From NCBI RefSeq assembly GCF_017302985.1, contig NZ_JAFIMU010000007.1:2805001-2869000 (forward strand): DNA of 64,000 bases. Reading direction: 5' to 3'. Below are positions 46,092 to 55,393 of this stretch, piece by piece. Positions within the stretch are counted from its first letter, which is position 1. Every line of letters starts with the position of its first letter. A program made the position numbers and the translations under genes. The stretch is from Corallococcus macrosporus. GTDB lineage: Bacteria; Myxococcota; Myxococcia; Myxococcales; Myxococcaceae. The notes beneath the pieces are model-generated. The model was not told the DNA's origin. It worked only from the letters and a program-made list of their open reading frames with translations, and made no database searches.

Positions 46092-47393
46092 ATGCTCCCC
46101 GTCCTGCTGCGCCTGAGCTTCACCAGCCTGTGGATGCAGCTGCTGCTGTACGCCGCCGCGGTGGGCGTCGTGGCCTCCGTCGCCGTCAACGGCTGGAAGG
46201 GCACGCTGGGGCCGGTGGATGAGAAGACGGGCAAGGAGGGGCCGGCGCCGCTCCAGGACAAGCTGCTGCGCGCGGCGGGGTTCGCGTTGGTGGGCGGCTT
46301 CCTCGCGTACTTCGGGCTGAAGTACGCGCTGCCCGCGGAGGCCTTCCCGGGCGGCAAGGGCGAGGGCATCCCGCTGCACACCTACGGCGTGCTCCTGGCG
46401 CTGGGCTTCATCACCGCGGTGTCCGTGGCGGGCCGGCTGGCGCAGGACGAGTGGCGCCGCGTGTCCTTCGTGGAGGGCCGGGGCCAGGTGGACACGGAGG
46501 GGCCCCAGAAGCGCGAGCAGGTGATGGACCTGGCGTTCTGGGTGCTGGTGGGCGGGCTCGTGGGCAGCCGCGTGCTGTTCGTGCTGGTGAACTGGCAGGA
46601 CTACGCGCGCGACTGGACCCAGGCCTTCTCCCTGGGCGGCGGGCTGGTGTTCTACGGCGGCCTCATCGGCGCGGGGCTGGCGGCGTTCCTCTTCGCGCGC
46701 AAGCACGACCTGGACTTCCTGCGGCTCGCCGACGTGTGCATCCCCACGGTGTCGCTGGGGCAGTGCCTGGGGCGCCTGGGGTGCTTCTCCGCCGGGTGCT
46801 GCTGGGGCGACATGGCGGGCAGCCACTCGCACACGGGCGTGACCTTCCCGGGCTCCGGGCTGGCGCAGGACCTGTTCGGCCGGCTGGGGGGAGCATCCAG
46901 CCTGGCGTACGGCTCGCAGGCCGGGGATGACCGCTTCGTGGTGGAGGCCACCGGGCAGGTGCTGCACCAGGCGGCGCCGGGCGCGGTGCGCATCTCCGAC
47001 TGGGTGGCCCAGCACGGCACCACGCTGCCGGTGTACCCCACGCAGCTCTTCGAGTCCGTGGGGCAGCTGGTGCTCTTCGTGGCGCTCCTGTACGCGCGCC
47101 GCTTCCGCCGCTTCCACGGGCACATCTTCGCCCTGTGGCTGATGGCCTACGCCGTCCTGCGCACCACGGTGGAGCTGTTCCGGGGCGACGTGGAGCGCGG
47201 CACCCTGCACGGCCTGCTGGAGTCGCTGGGGGCCCAGGGGCTGGCCGGGGCGGTGCCCCTGGAGGCCTGGTACAACGTCTCCACCAGCCAGTTCATCTCC
47301 CTGTGCATGTTCACCTTCGGTGCGCTGCTGATGGCCCGCCACCGCCCGGCGGGTGAGGCGGCTGGCCTGGGGCCGACACCGACGGCGGCCTGA
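46092..47393 (+). CDS. lgt: Prolipoprotein diacylglyceryl transferase, enlarged
   Basis: A 433-residue Lgt, well over the usual ~260-290. The core keeps GIPLHTYGVLLALGF, GGLVFYGGLIGAG and the signature GQCLGRLGCFSAGCCWGD, plus YPTQLFES. About 90 residues with an extra membrane helix precede the core, and an insertion follows GCCWGD. It attaches diacylglycerol to the lipobox Cys, upstream of LspA. AGAGG lies 6 bases before the ATG. Overlap with lspA operon is implied by the 17-base gap. Confidence 0.93.
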   Translation: MLPVLLRLSFTSLWMQLLLYAAAVGVVASVAVNGWKGTLGPVDEKTGKEGPAPLQDKLLRAAGFALVGGFLAYFGLKYALPAEAFPGGKGEGIPLHTYGVLLALGFITAVSVAGRLAQDEWRRVSFVEGRGQVDTEGPQKREQVMDLAFWVLVGGLVGSRVLFVLVNWQDYARDWTQAFSLGGGLVFYGGLIGAGLAAFLFARKHDLDFLRLADVCIPTVSLGQCLGRLGCFSAGCCWGDMAGSHSHTGVTFPGSGLAQDLFGRLGGASSLAYGSQAGDDRFVVEATGQVLHQAAPGAVRISDWVAQHGTTLPVYPTQLFESVGQLVLFVALLYARRFRRFHGHIFALWLMAYAVLRTTVELFRGDVERGTLHGLLESLGAQGLAGAVPLEAWYNVSTSQFISLCMFTFGALLMARHRPAGEAAGLGPTPTAA

Positions 47394-47432
47394 GGTTGCG
47401 AGCCGCGCCCGGGTTGGGGACACTCCCGGAAC

Positions 47433-48533
47433 ATGCCGCCGCCCGACAACGCCCGGCCCGCCGCCAAAGGTGGGGCCCGGCCCGCGCAGGACGCCAGTTC
47501 CTCCAGCGAAGCCGCCCTTCACGAATGTGAGGAGCTGGAAGCGGCCATCGCGGAGCTGCGCCACAGCTACGAGCAGTACTTCATGGGCATGGAGCGCCAG
47601 GCGCCCGTCCGCGCGCATGAGGACTTGAAGAAGCGGATGTTGAAGCTCAAGGGGGCCTTCATCCGCAGCACGTCGGTGAAGTTCCGCGTGCAGAGCCTCC
47701 ACAACAAGTTCCTCACCTACGAGCGGCTGTGGACGCGCACGCTCCAGGAGATTGAAGCCGGCACCTACCGCCGCGACCTGGCCAAGGCCCGCCGCCGCGC
47801 CGGGACGAAGCAGGCCGGTGCCTCCGGCGAGCGCCAGAAGGGCGTGGTGGAGCTCACCGAGGAAGTCGACGACATGGACTTCGAGGAGGTGGAGGAGCTC
47901 ACCGGCCGCCGCCCCATCAACGAGCCGAAGCTCGCCTCGGAGTACCTGGCGGAGCAGCAGTCCGCGGGCGGGACGCCCTTCCGGGGCACGCCCACCGTCG
48001 CTCCTGTCGCGGCGCAGCCGGCCGGTGCGCCCCGGGGCACGCCCGCGGGGCTGGTGCCTCCGGCGAAGAGCATTCCGGCGGTGGCGCCCGTGGGTGGGCT
48101 GCCGTCCATCGCGCCCGTGGGGACCCCGGCGATGGGGACCTCGAAGCTGCCCTCGGTGACGCCGGCGGTGGCTCCGGGCGGGACTCCGGCGGCGGGGCGT
48201 CCGGCGGTGCCTCCGGGCATGGCCGCCAAGGCTCCGGCCGCTCCGCAGCAGCCCGCGCGTCCGGCGGCGGCTCCGGTGGCGGCGGCGCCCCGTCCCGCGG
48301 CGGCGGGCCCGGGTGGCGGCATGTCCGACGACAAGCTGCGCGCGGTGTACGACGCGTACGTCACCGCGAAGCGCCGCTGCCAGGAGGACACGTCCAAGCT
48401 GTCCTACGAGTCGGTGGCCGCCACGCTGCGCAAGCAGGTGCCGGAGCTGCTCAAGCAGCACAACGCGAAGGCCGTCGAGTTCAAGGTCGTCATCAAGGAC
48501 GGCAAGGCCTCGCTCAAGGCCGTGCCCAAGTAG
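47433..48533 (+). CDS. Unknown protein with coiled head, Pro/Ala linker and small C-terminal domain
   Basis: A 366-residue soluble protein. The head (~25-115) is helical and charged (LHECEELEAAIAELRHSYEQ, VKFRVQSLHNKF). A long Pro/Ala/Val/Gly linker spans ~185-290. The C-terminal ~70 residues (LRAVYDAYVTAKRRC...VKIKDGK) form a compact domain. It may belong to a myxobacterial family named after an MXAN locus, but I am not sure. Same strand between lgt and kdsC. Confidence 0.72.
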   Translation: MPPPDNARPAAKGGARPAQDASSSSEAALHECEELEAAIAELRHSYEQYFMGMERQAPVRAHEDLKKRMLKLKGAFIRSTSVKFRVQSLHNKFLTYERLWTRTLQEIEAGTYRRDLAKARRRAGTKQAGASGERQKGVVELTEEVDDMDFEEVEELTGRRPINEPKLASEYLAEQQSAGGTPFRGTPTVAPVAAQPAGAPRGTPAGLVPPAKSIPAVAPVGGLPSIAPVGTPAMGTSKLPSVTPAVAPGGTPAAGRPAVPPGMAAKAPAAPQQPARPAAAPVAAAPRPAAAGPGGGMSDDKLRAVYDAYVTAKRRCQEDTSKLSYESVAATLRKQVPELLKQHNAKAVEFKVVIKDGKASLKAVPK

Positions 48534-48546
48534 CGGAAGGCACGGC

Positions 48547-49062
48547 ATGAACCAGGACCTGGAGTCGCTCAAGGCGCGGGTGGCGCGCCTGTCGGTGATG
48601 ATCTTCGACATCGACGGCACGCTCACCGACGGCCGCATCTTCTGGGTGCCCAACTCCGGCTGGACGCAGATGTACAGCGTGCGCGACGGCATGGGCATCA
48701 AGCGCCTCCAGGAGGCGGGCATCGAGGTGGCCGCCATCTCCGGCGGCGACAGCCTCTCCGCGCAGATGCGCATGCAGTCGCTGGGCTTGCGCCACGTGCA
48801 CTTCGGCAGCCAGGACAAGGTGGCGCACTTCGAGAAGCTGCTCGGCATCCTCAACGTGTCCGCGGAGCACTGCGGCTACATGGGCGATGAAGTCGTGGAC
48901 CTGCCGCTGCTCAACGCGGTGGGCTTCTCCGCCACGGTGCCGGAGGCTCCGGACGAAGTGCGCGCGCAGGTGCACTACGTGGCCCAGCGCGCCGCCGGCT
49001 TCGGCGCCGCGCGCGAGGTGTGCGAGTTCATCCTGAAGCACCGCGCGCGCTTGGCCCCATAA
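48547..49062 (+). CDS. kdsC: KDO-8-phosphate phosphatase-like HAD hydrolase
   Basis: A 171-residue HAD-IIIC phosphatase of KdsC type: IFDIDGTLTDGRIF (Asp nucleophile pair, ~19-32), AAISGGDS, and YMGDEVVDLPLL. KdsC makes Kdo from Kdo-8-phosphate for lipopolysaccharide. The short tetrameric form fits. Starts 13 bases after the preceding stop, probably same transcript. Confidence 0.92.
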   Translation: MNQDLESLKARVARLSVMIFDIDGTLTDGRIFWVPNSGWTQMYSVRDGMGIKRLQEAGIEVAAISGGDSLSAQMRMQSLGLRHVHFGSQDKVAHFEKLLGILNVSAEHCGYMGDEVVDLPLLNAVGFSATVPEAPDEVRAQVHYVAQRAAGFGAAREVCEFILKHRARLAP

Positions 49063-49212
49063 GGGCTTCTTCACGAGCGCGCCCAAACGTTCGCTCCTGG
49101 AAACGCCTACCTCCCTGCCCTGCGTTCGGGTTGTCGCTCCCCGGGCCCGTTCCTACCTTGCGCTGCCTGAAGGCCGGTGGACGGCCCGAGACACGCGGGA
49201 GGCGACGTGGGG

Positions 49213-49596
49213 ATGCGGCGGATGTGGCTCGGACTGGCAGCGGCCGTGGGGCTCGCCGTGTCCACCGGATGTGGACAGTCCCCCGAGGATTCCGAAGCGC
49301 GGCTCGCGGCCCTGGAGGCCGAGGGCAAGCAGATGGACCAGGCCCTGGACGCGGTCGAGGACCGGCTCCTGGGCAGCCAGGGTCGGCTCGCCATGTGGAA
49401 CGAGCTGGGACGGCGTCACCAGGAGGTCAGCGCCATCCAGTGCAAGGTGGCTGACGCCCACATCGCCGCCATCCTGAAGCACGAGGACAAGCAGAACCAG
49501 AAGGCGCGCATCGTCAAGCAGCGCAACTCCATGGCGTCCGTGGACACCGCCGTCCTCACCTCCGGCAAGGCGCCCGCGCAGCAGCGCAGCAACTGA
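49213..49596 (+). CDS. Small putative lipoprotein with helical domain
   Basis: A 127-residue lipoprotein (MRRMWLGLAAAVGLAVSTGC, lipobox VSTGC, ~Cys20), then a charged helical region (~25-100) likely a coiled coil. GGAGG lies about 10 bases before ATG 49213. No family recognised. It is convergent with an SDR gene, 14 bases apart. Confidence 0.72.
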   Translation: MRRMWLGLAAAVGLAVSTGCGQSPEDSEARLAALEAEGKQMDQALDAVEDRLLGSQGRLAMWNELGRRHQEVSAIQCKVADAHIAAILKHEDKQNQKARIVKQRNSMASVDTAVLTSGKAPAQQRSN

Positions 49597-49610
49597 AGAA
49601 GCCGCGCGGC

Positions 49611-50444
49611 CTAGCCGGGGATGCGCGCGGTGCGCTCGCGCATGCGCTTCTCCACCGCGATGACGCCCTTCAGGAAGAAGCCGGGCGCCAGCCGCCGCAG
49701 CCGCCAGAACCAGCGCGCGTCCGCCATGGGCAGCACGTGCGGCGCGTCGCGGTCCACCGCCTTGAGCAGCCGCTCGGCGACCCACTCCGGTCCAATCTTC
49801 GACTGGTCCACCAGCTTCACGCTCATGCGGCGCGTCTCCGGGTCGGAGTAGGGCGCCGCGGCCGAGGCGATGTTGGTGCGGAAGAACGTGGGGCACGCCA
49901 CCGTGACGCCCAGCCCCAGCGGGTGCAGCTCCGCGTAGAGCGTCTCCGACAGCGCGACGACGGCCGCCTTGGACGTGTTGTAGGCCGCGAGGTTCGGCGC
50001 GTACACGAGCCCCGCCGCGGACGCGATGTTGAGCACGTGTCCGGAGCCCTGCTTCTTCAGGCGCGGCACGAACGCGTGGCAGCCGTGGATGACGCCCCAC
50101 AGGTTCACGTCCAGCACGCGCTTCCACTCGGACAACGGCAGCGTGCCCACCGCGCCGCCCGTGGCGACGCCCGCGTTGTTCACCACCAGGTCCACGCCGC
50201 CGAACGCCTCATCCACCGCGCGCGCCAGGCCCTCCACCGCGTCCGCGTTCGTCACGTCGCACGCGTGCACGCGCGCCTCGCCGCCCAGCGCGGTGACGCG
50301 GCGGGCGGTCTCCTCCGCGCTGGCCACGTTCATGTCCGACACCATCACCCGCGCCTGACGTGCCGCCAGGGCTTCACACAGCGCACGGCCAAGTCCACTG
50401 CCGGCGCCCGTCACCACCGCGCGAGGACGAGAGGGAAGGCTCAT
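49611..50444 (-). CDS. Short-chain dehydrogenase/reductase
   Basis: A 277-residue SDR: TGAGSGLGRAL (cofactor, ~12-22), NNAG (~88-91), Ser~141, and YNTSK (Tyr/Lys, ~153-157). Asp after the second beta strand (VSDMN) favours NAD over NADP. A C-terminal ~30-residue extension. Substrate unknown. AGGAG lies 10 bases before ATG 50444. Confidence 0.92.
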   Translation of the reverse strand: MSLPSRPRAVVTGAGSGLGRALCEALAARQARVMVSDMNVASAEETARRVTALGGEARVHACDVTNADAVEGLARAVDEAFGGVDLVVNNAGVATGGAVGTLPLSEWKRVLDVNLWGVIHGCHAFVPRLKKQGSGHVLNIASAAGLVYAPNLAAYNTSKAAVVALSETLYAELHPLGLGVTVACPTFFRTNIASAAAPYSDPETRRMSVKLVDQSKIGPEWVAERLLKAVDRDAPHVLPMADARWFWRLRRLAPGFFLKGVIAVEKRMRERTARIPG

Positions 50445-50563
50445 GGTTCCGGGACTCCTGGGAGAGGAAGGGAGGGCGTGACGCAGGCAGGGCTAGCATG
50501 ACAGGCGGGCAGGCGGGCGCACGGTTCGTGACCCGGAGTCGGAAGTTGGCTAGAACCCGGGCC

Positions 50564-50818
50564 GTGCAACGCGCCTTGGTGGCAGCAATGGCGGTCGTGG
50601 CGGCGGGGCTCCTGGGCTGCAACGACCTGGAGAACTGCGGCTCCACGCCGGTGGACATCACCCGCACCGACGGGGGGCTCTACCGTTGTGTGACGTCCGA
50701 GGACTGCCCCCGGACCTCACGCGTCTCCGTGTGCGTGACGGACGTCTCCTCCGAGCGTGAGTGCGTGCGCTGCGAAGAGACGCACTGCGTGCGCCTCATC
50801 CCGGAGTCCTGTCAATGA
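50564..50818 (+). CDS. Small Cys-rich putative lipoprotein
   Basis: An 84-residue protein from GTG 50564 (VQRALVAAMAVVAAGLLGC, lipobox LLGC), then Cys-rich (CGSTP, YRCVTSEDCPRTS, CVRCEETHCVR). Longer in-frame starts (GTG 50528, ATG 50498) exist; none has a clear ribosome site. Its stop overlaps the next ATG by 4 bases (ATGA), so the two are coupled. Confidence 0.68.
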   Translation: MQRALVAAMAVVAAGLLGCNDLENCGSTPVDITRTDGGLYRCVTSEDCPRTSRVSVCVTDVSSERECVRCEETHCVRLIPESCQ

Positions 50819-51735
50819 AGCGTGGGGGGGCGCGTTGGGCGTGCGTGCTCGCGGTGGGGGCGCTCGCCGTCACCGGGTGCCGCGACAAGCCGGTGGACCA
50901 CATGCAGCGCGCGCGCGACGCCATCTTCGAGAAGCGTCCGGACGAAGCGCTGGTGGAGTACCGCAAGGCCTACGACCTGCTGCTGCGCGACGAGTCCCCG
51001 GAGGCGCTGGTGATGCGCGCCCGGGCGCTCAAGGGCGCCGCCGACGTGTACTGGCTGGAGCAGCGCAAGGTGAAGGAGGCGGTGAGCGTCTACCGCCAGC
51101 TCATCCAGCAGTGCCCGGAGGCGCCGGAGTCGCTGGACGCGCGCATCATCCTGGCGGAGCTGTTGCGGGTGCACTACCGCGACCTGCGCGGCTCCATTGA
51201 TCAGCTCACCGCCGCGCTGCACCGCAACCCGCCGCAGAGCGCGGAGCTGCAGTACCAGGTGGCCAAGACGTACTTCGAGCTGCAGGACTATCCGCAGTGC
51301 GAGCTGGAGGCGAAGAAGCTGCCGGACCGCTTCGCCACCAGCCCCTACGTGGACGACGCGCTCTTCCTCCAGGCGCAGGCGCTGGCCATGGTGGAGGGCA
51401 AGCGCCAGGAGGCGCTGCGCACCTACGCGGACCTGCGCACGCGCTTCCCGGACTCGGAGCTGGCGCCGTACGCCCTCTTCGAGATGGGCAAGCTGCGCGC
51501 CGACGCGGGCGACAACGAGAAGGCCATCGAGACCTGGGTGGAGTGCCTGAAGACGCACCCCGACCCGTCGCTGGTGCAGGACGCCATCGCCCGGGCCCGC
51601 CGCCGTCTGGCCAACCTCACGGTGGAGGGCATTGGCAAGAAGGAGGTGGCGTTCGACCGCAGCAAGCAGGCGCGCACCTCCGTGGAAGCCATGGGCGGCA
51701 GCGCCGAGGAAGCCGCCCGCGACCGCGGCGACTGA
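50815..51735 (+). CDS. TPR-repeat lipoprotein
   Basis: A 306-residue lipoprotein (lipobox VTGC, ~Cys22) followed by about six tetratricopeptide-like helical pairs (for example YRKAYDLLLRDESPEALVMR, LRTYADLRTRFPDSELAPYA). TPR proteins scaffold protein complexes, here probably at the outer membrane. The ATG overlaps the preceding stop by 4 bases. An SDR gene follows after 25 bases on the same strand. Confidence 0.88.
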   Translation: MKRGGARWACVLAVGALAVTGCRDKPVDHMQRARDAIFEKRPDEALVEYRKAYDLLLRDESPEALVMRARALKGAADVYWLEQRKVKEAVSVYRQLIQQCPEAPESLDARIILAELLRVHYRDLRGSIDQLTAALHRNPPQSAELQYQVAKTYFELQDYPQCELEAKKLPDRFATSPYVDDALFLQAQALAMVEGKRQEALRTYADLRTRFPDSELAPYALFEMGKLRADAGDNEKAIETWVECLKTHPDPSLVQDAIARARRRLANLTVEGIGKKEVAFDRSKQARTSVEAMGGSAEEAARDRGD

Positions 51736-51760
51736 CTTCTCTCTCGTGGAAGGCATTCAC

Positions 51761-52510
51761 ATGAACGTGCTGGTGACAGGGGCCACGGCGGGCATCGGGC
51801 AGGCCATCGCGCGCCGCTTCGTGAAGGAGGGGGCGCGCGTCATCGCCACCGGACGCCGGAGCGACCGGCTGGAGGCCCTCCACGCCGAGCTGGGCGAGCG
51901 GCTCTTGCCCGTGACGCTGGACGTGACGGACAAGGCGGCGGTGAAGGCCGCGTTCGCGTCGCTGCCGGCGGACTTCGCGCAGGTGGACGTGCTGGTGAAC
52001 AACGCGGGGCTCGCGCTGGGGCTGGAGCCCGCGCAGACGGCGCGGCTGGAGGACTGGGACGTGGTGGTGGACACCAACGTGAAGGGCCTCCTGTACTGCA
52101 CGCGCGAAGCGCTCACGGGCATGGTGGCGCGCGACCGCGGGCACGTCATCAACATCGGCTCCATCGCGGGCGAGTTCCCGTACCCGGGCGGCAACGTGTA
52201 CGGCGCGACGAAGGCGTTCGTGCATCAGTTCACGCTCAACCTGCGCGCGGACCTGCACGGCACCTCGGTGCGCGTGACGGACATCCAGCCGGGCCTGCTG
52301 GGCGGCACGGAGTTCTCCAGCGTGCGCTTCCGCGGCGACACCGCGAAGGCCGCCGCGCTCTACGACAAGACCCAGCCGCTCACGCCCGACGACGTCGCGG
52401 ACACCGTGTACTGGGTGGCCACGCGCCCCGCGCACGTGAACATCAACGTCATCTCCATGATGCCGGTGGTGCAGGCCTTCGGGCCGCTGCCGGTGAAGCG
52501 CGGCGGCTGA
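51761..52510 (+). CDS. Short-chain dehydrogenase, YdfG-like
   Basis: A 249-residue SDR: VTGATAGIGQAI (~5-16), ATGRRSDRLEAL (basic residues favour NADP), NNAGLALG (~84-91), and YGATKAF (Tyr/Lys ~147-151) with the ending NVISMMPVVQAFGPLPV typical of YdfG-like 3-hydroxy acid dehydrogenases. Cytoplasmic. Convergent with the next gene, 3 bases apart. Confidence 0.9.
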   Translation: MNVLVTGATAGIGQAIARRFVKEGARVIATGRRSDRLEALHAELGERLLPVTLDVTDKAAVKAAFASLPADFAQVDVLVNNAGLALGLEPAQTARLEDWDVVVDTNVKGLLYCTREALTGMVARDRGHVINIGSIAGEFPYPGGNVYGATKAFVHQFTLNLRADLHGTSVRVTDIQPGLLGGTEFSSVRFRGDTAKAAALYDKTQPLTPDDVADTVYWVATRPAHVNINVISMMPVVQAFGPLPVKRGG

Positions 52511-52513
52511 GCG

Positions 52514-53437
52514 TCACCCCGGCACGGGCAGCGCCGCTTCCAGCAGCGGCGCGGGCACCGACGGGTCGTCCGCGTCCGCCACCAGCAGCACGTGGACGCG
52601 CCCTCCCTCCACGCGCGCGTCCACGCCCTCCAGCTTCACGGGCACGTCCACCGCGTCCAGGTACACGGGCGTGCCGTCCGGCGCGAGCACGCCCACCGCC
52701 GAGCCCGCCACCGGCCCATCCGCCACGCGGTCCTTCGAGGCCTCCGCCGTGGCGGTGAACACCACGCGCCCGTCCGGCAGCGGCGACGCGTCCGTGAAGG
52801 ACAGCCGGACGCCGTTGGCCTCGCCCAGCTCCCAGCGGCGCACGGTGCGCACCGCCTCCGGGCCCAGGACGCCCGCGTCCAGGCTGGCCAGCACGCGGTC
52901 CAGGTCCAGGTCCACCAGCGCGTCCACGCCGCCCTCGCCGTTGCCCCGGTTGAGCAGCCGCAGCCGCTTGCCCGCCACCGCCGCGCCCTCGACGTTGAGC
53001 GCCACCAGCTCGCGCTCCAGCTGCACGTAGAGCGCCGTGCAGTCCACCGTGCGCGGCCCACCCGCGAGCGTGCCGTCCGCGTTCAGGGGCAGCACCGACG
53101 CCCGGCGCCGCGCGGGCGTGGACCCCGAGGGCAGGGCCACGAGCGCCCCGTGCGCGAAGGACGCGGACGGGCCCAGCCGGCACAGCGCCTCCAGGTCCGG
53201 CTTCGCCGCCTTGCGCTCCGCGTGCCCTTCCGGAAGCTCCCCGGGGAAGAGGCGCACGGTGTGGCCCGGCGCGTCTCCCACCGCGGGGAACACGGCGAGG
53301 TGGAGCGCGTCGTCCGCGACGACGTAGAGCCAGTCCCCCGCGCGCACCAGGCCGCTGGCGGCGGAGACGTGCGCGGGGCGGCCCGGGGCTTCGGGCGCCG
53401 CGAGGGTGAGCGTGCGGCGGCGGGTGGTGGGAATCAT
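52514..53437 (-). CDS. Unknown soluble protein, beta-propeller-like
   Basis: A 307-residue protein of short beta strands (for example DWLYVVADDALHLAVF, VSLADVDLP...). No signal peptide. The part ALVALPSGSTPARRR recalls DUF6929-type proteins, but the match is uncertain. It follows mgtE on the same strand by 21 bases, so they may share a transcript. Confidence 0.65.
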   Translation of the reverse strand: MIPTTRRRTLTLAAPEAPGRPAHVSAASGLVRAGDWLYVVADDALHLAVFPAVGDAPGHTVRLFPGELPEGHAERKAAKPDLEALCRLGPSASFAHGALVALPSGSTPARRRASVLPLNADGTLAGGPRTVDCTALYVQLERELVALNVEGAAVAGKRLRLLNRGNGEGGVDALVDLDLDRVLASLDAGVLGPEAVRTVRRWELGEANGVRLSFTDASPLPDGRVVFTATAEASKDRVADGPVAGSAVGVLAPDGTPVYLDAVDVPVKLEGVDARVEGGRVHVLLVADADDPSVPAPLLEAALPVPG

Positions 53438-53458
53438 GGGAGCCTTGAGCGTCGCCGA

Positions 53459-54787
53459 CTACAGCAGCGTGCCGCGCAGGAAGAGGCTGGCCGCCGTGAA
53501 GTAGATGACGAGTCCGGACACGTCCACCAGCGTGGCCACGAAGGGCGCGGACGCGCTCGCGGGGTCGAAGCCCACGCGCCGGAGGATGAACGGCAGCATG
53601 GAGCCGGACAGCGTGCCGAACATCACCACGCCCACCAGCGACACGCCCACCGTCAGGCCGATGACGAACGCATGGTCGCCGTAGCTGTGGAACAACGCCT
53701 GCCACGCCATCACGCGCAGGAAGCCCACCAGCCCCAGCACGCCTCCCAGCGCCAGGCCCGTGGTCAGCTCCCGCCGCGCCACGCGCCACCAGTCCTTGAG
53801 CCGCATCTCCGACAGCGCCAGCGACCGGATGATGAGCGTGGTGGCCTGGCTGCCGGAGTTGCCGCCGGAGCTGATGATGAGCGGGATGAAGAGGCTCAGC
53901 ACGACGGCGCGGGCAATCTCGTGCTCGAAGTAGCCCATGGCCGTGGCGGTGAGCATCTCTCCCAGGAAGAGCACCATCAGCCAGCCGGCGCGCTTCTTGA
54001 GCATGGCCATGAAGCCCACGTCGAAGTAGGGCGCGTCCAGGGCCTCCATACCGCCGACCTTCTGGATGTCCTCCGTGGCCTCTTCCTGGACCACGTCCAC
54101 GATGTCGTCCACCGTGACGATGCCCTTCATGCGCCGCTGCTCGTCCACCACGGGCATGGCCATGAAGCTGTGCTCGGAGAAGGTACGGCTGACCGCCTCC
54201 TGGTCCGTGTTCTCCGCCACGGTGATGACGTCGCGAATCATCACGTCCGCCACGCGCTTGTCCGGCGCGGCCTGGAAGAGCTGGCGCAGGGACAGCACGC
54301 CCTGGAGGCGCTGCTCGGCGTCCAGCACGTAGGCGTAGTAGACGGTCTCCACCTTCTCGCGCGCCTGCTTGCGCAGGTACCCGATGGCCTCGTCGATGCT
54401 CATGTCCGGGCGCACGCGGGCGAAGCGCGGGTTCATCAGGCCACCCGCGTCGTCCTCCGAGTACGCCAGGAGGACGTTCACCTCGCGGCGGCTGGCGTCG
54501 TCCAACTGGGACAGGATGGCGTCCACCTGCTCCGGCTCCACGGCCTGGACCAGGTCGGCCAGGTCGTCCGGGGGGAGCAGCCGGACCCAGGTGCGGCGCT
54601 CGGCGGGGGGGAGGCTGAGGATGAGCTCGCCCTGTTCGCGCGCGGTGAGGCCCAGGAAGAAGTCGTCCGCCACCGCCGGGGGCAGCAGCCGGAACCCCTC
54701 CAGGCGCTCGTCCGCGGAGAGCACCGCCCAGGCCTCGTGGAGCTCGTCGGGGGACAGCGCGTTCTGGCTCTGGGGACTCTCCACCAT
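53459..54787 (-). CDS. mgtE: Magnesium transporter MgtE
   Basis: A 442-residue MgtE: cytoplasmic N domain (~10-125), two CBS domains (~130-250), then five membrane helices with the signature LIISSGGNSGSQATTLIIRS. The CBS/N domains close the channel when Mg2+ is high. ATG 54787 has GAGG 9 bases upstream. The 212 bases upstream hold no recognised riboswitch. Upstream neighbour is gloA. Confidence 0.95.
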   Translation of the reverse strand: MVESPQSQNALSPDELHEAWAVLSADERLEGFRLLPPAVADDFFLGLTAREQGELILSLPPAERRTWVRLLPPDDLADLVQAVEPEQVDAILSQLDDASRREVNVLLAYSEDDAGGLMNPRFARVRPDMSIDEAIGYLRKQAREKVETVYYAYVLDAEQRLQGVLSLRQLFQAAPDKRVADVMIRDVITVAENTDQEAVSRTFSEHSFMAMPVVDEQRRMKGIVTVDDIVDVVQEEATEDIQKVGGMEALDAPYFDVGFMAMLKKRAGWLMVLFLGEMLTATAMGYFEHEIARAVVLSLFIPLIISSGGNSGSQATTLIIRSLALSEMRLKDWWRVARRELTTGLALGGVLGLVGFLRVMAWQALFHSYGDHAFVIGLTVGVSLVGVVMFGTLSGSMLPFILRRVGFDPASASAPFVATLVDVSGLVIYFTAASLFLRGTLL

Positions 54788-54999
54788 GACGACGGCCTCG
54801 GAAGAAGAGGGGGAGGGTGCGCGCCTCGCTGCGACGCGCGCGGGCCTCTCTACACCCCTGCCGGGGGCGCGGCGAGCGGAAGGCGCGAAACATCGCAAGG
54901 AATTCGCGTTCGCCTGCCTGCCCACGCTGGCCGTGTCCGGGGGTGCACGGATGGGGGCAGGCATCCCCGGAGCCTGGGAGCCCGGGGGCCGGGGGCGGG

Positions 55000-55386
55000 T
55001 CAGGCCTTCTGCTGGATGAGCTCCACCTTGTAGCCGTCCGGGTCCTCCACGAAGGCGATGACGGTGGTGCCGTGCTTCATGGGGCCGGGCTCGCGGACGA
55101 CCTTGCCGCCGGCCTGGCGGATGGCGTTGGCGGTGGCGTGGATGTCGCTGACGCCCAGGGCGATGTGGCCGTAGGCGGAGCCCAGCTCGTACTTCGCCGT
55201 GTCCCAGTTGTGGGTGAGCTCCAGCGCGGGGTGGGTGTCCTCGGGGCCGTAGCCGACGAAGGCGAGCGTGAACCGGCCGTCCGGGTAATCCTGGCGGCGC
55301 AGCAGCTTCATGCCGAGCACGCGGGTGTAGAAGTCGAGCGACTTCTCCAGGTCGCCGACCCGGAGCATGGTGTGGAGGATGCGCAT
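55000..55386 (-). CDS. gloA: Lactoylglutathione lyase (glyoxalase I)
   Basis: A 128-residue glyoxalase I. The four metal ligands match Escherichia coli GloA numbering: His5, Glu56, His74 and Glu122. It converts the methylglyoxal-glutathione hemithioacetal to lactoylglutathione. Sits 7 bases after the AbiEii-like gene on the same strand. Confidence 0.96.
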   Translation of the reverse strand: MRILHTMLRVGDLEKSLDFYTRVLGMKLLRRQDYPDGRFTLAFVGYGPEDTHPALELTHNWDTAKYELGSAYGHIALGVSDIHATANAIRQAGGKVVREPGPMKHGTTVIAFVEDPDGYKVELIQQKA

Positions 55387-55393
55387 GCGGTGG

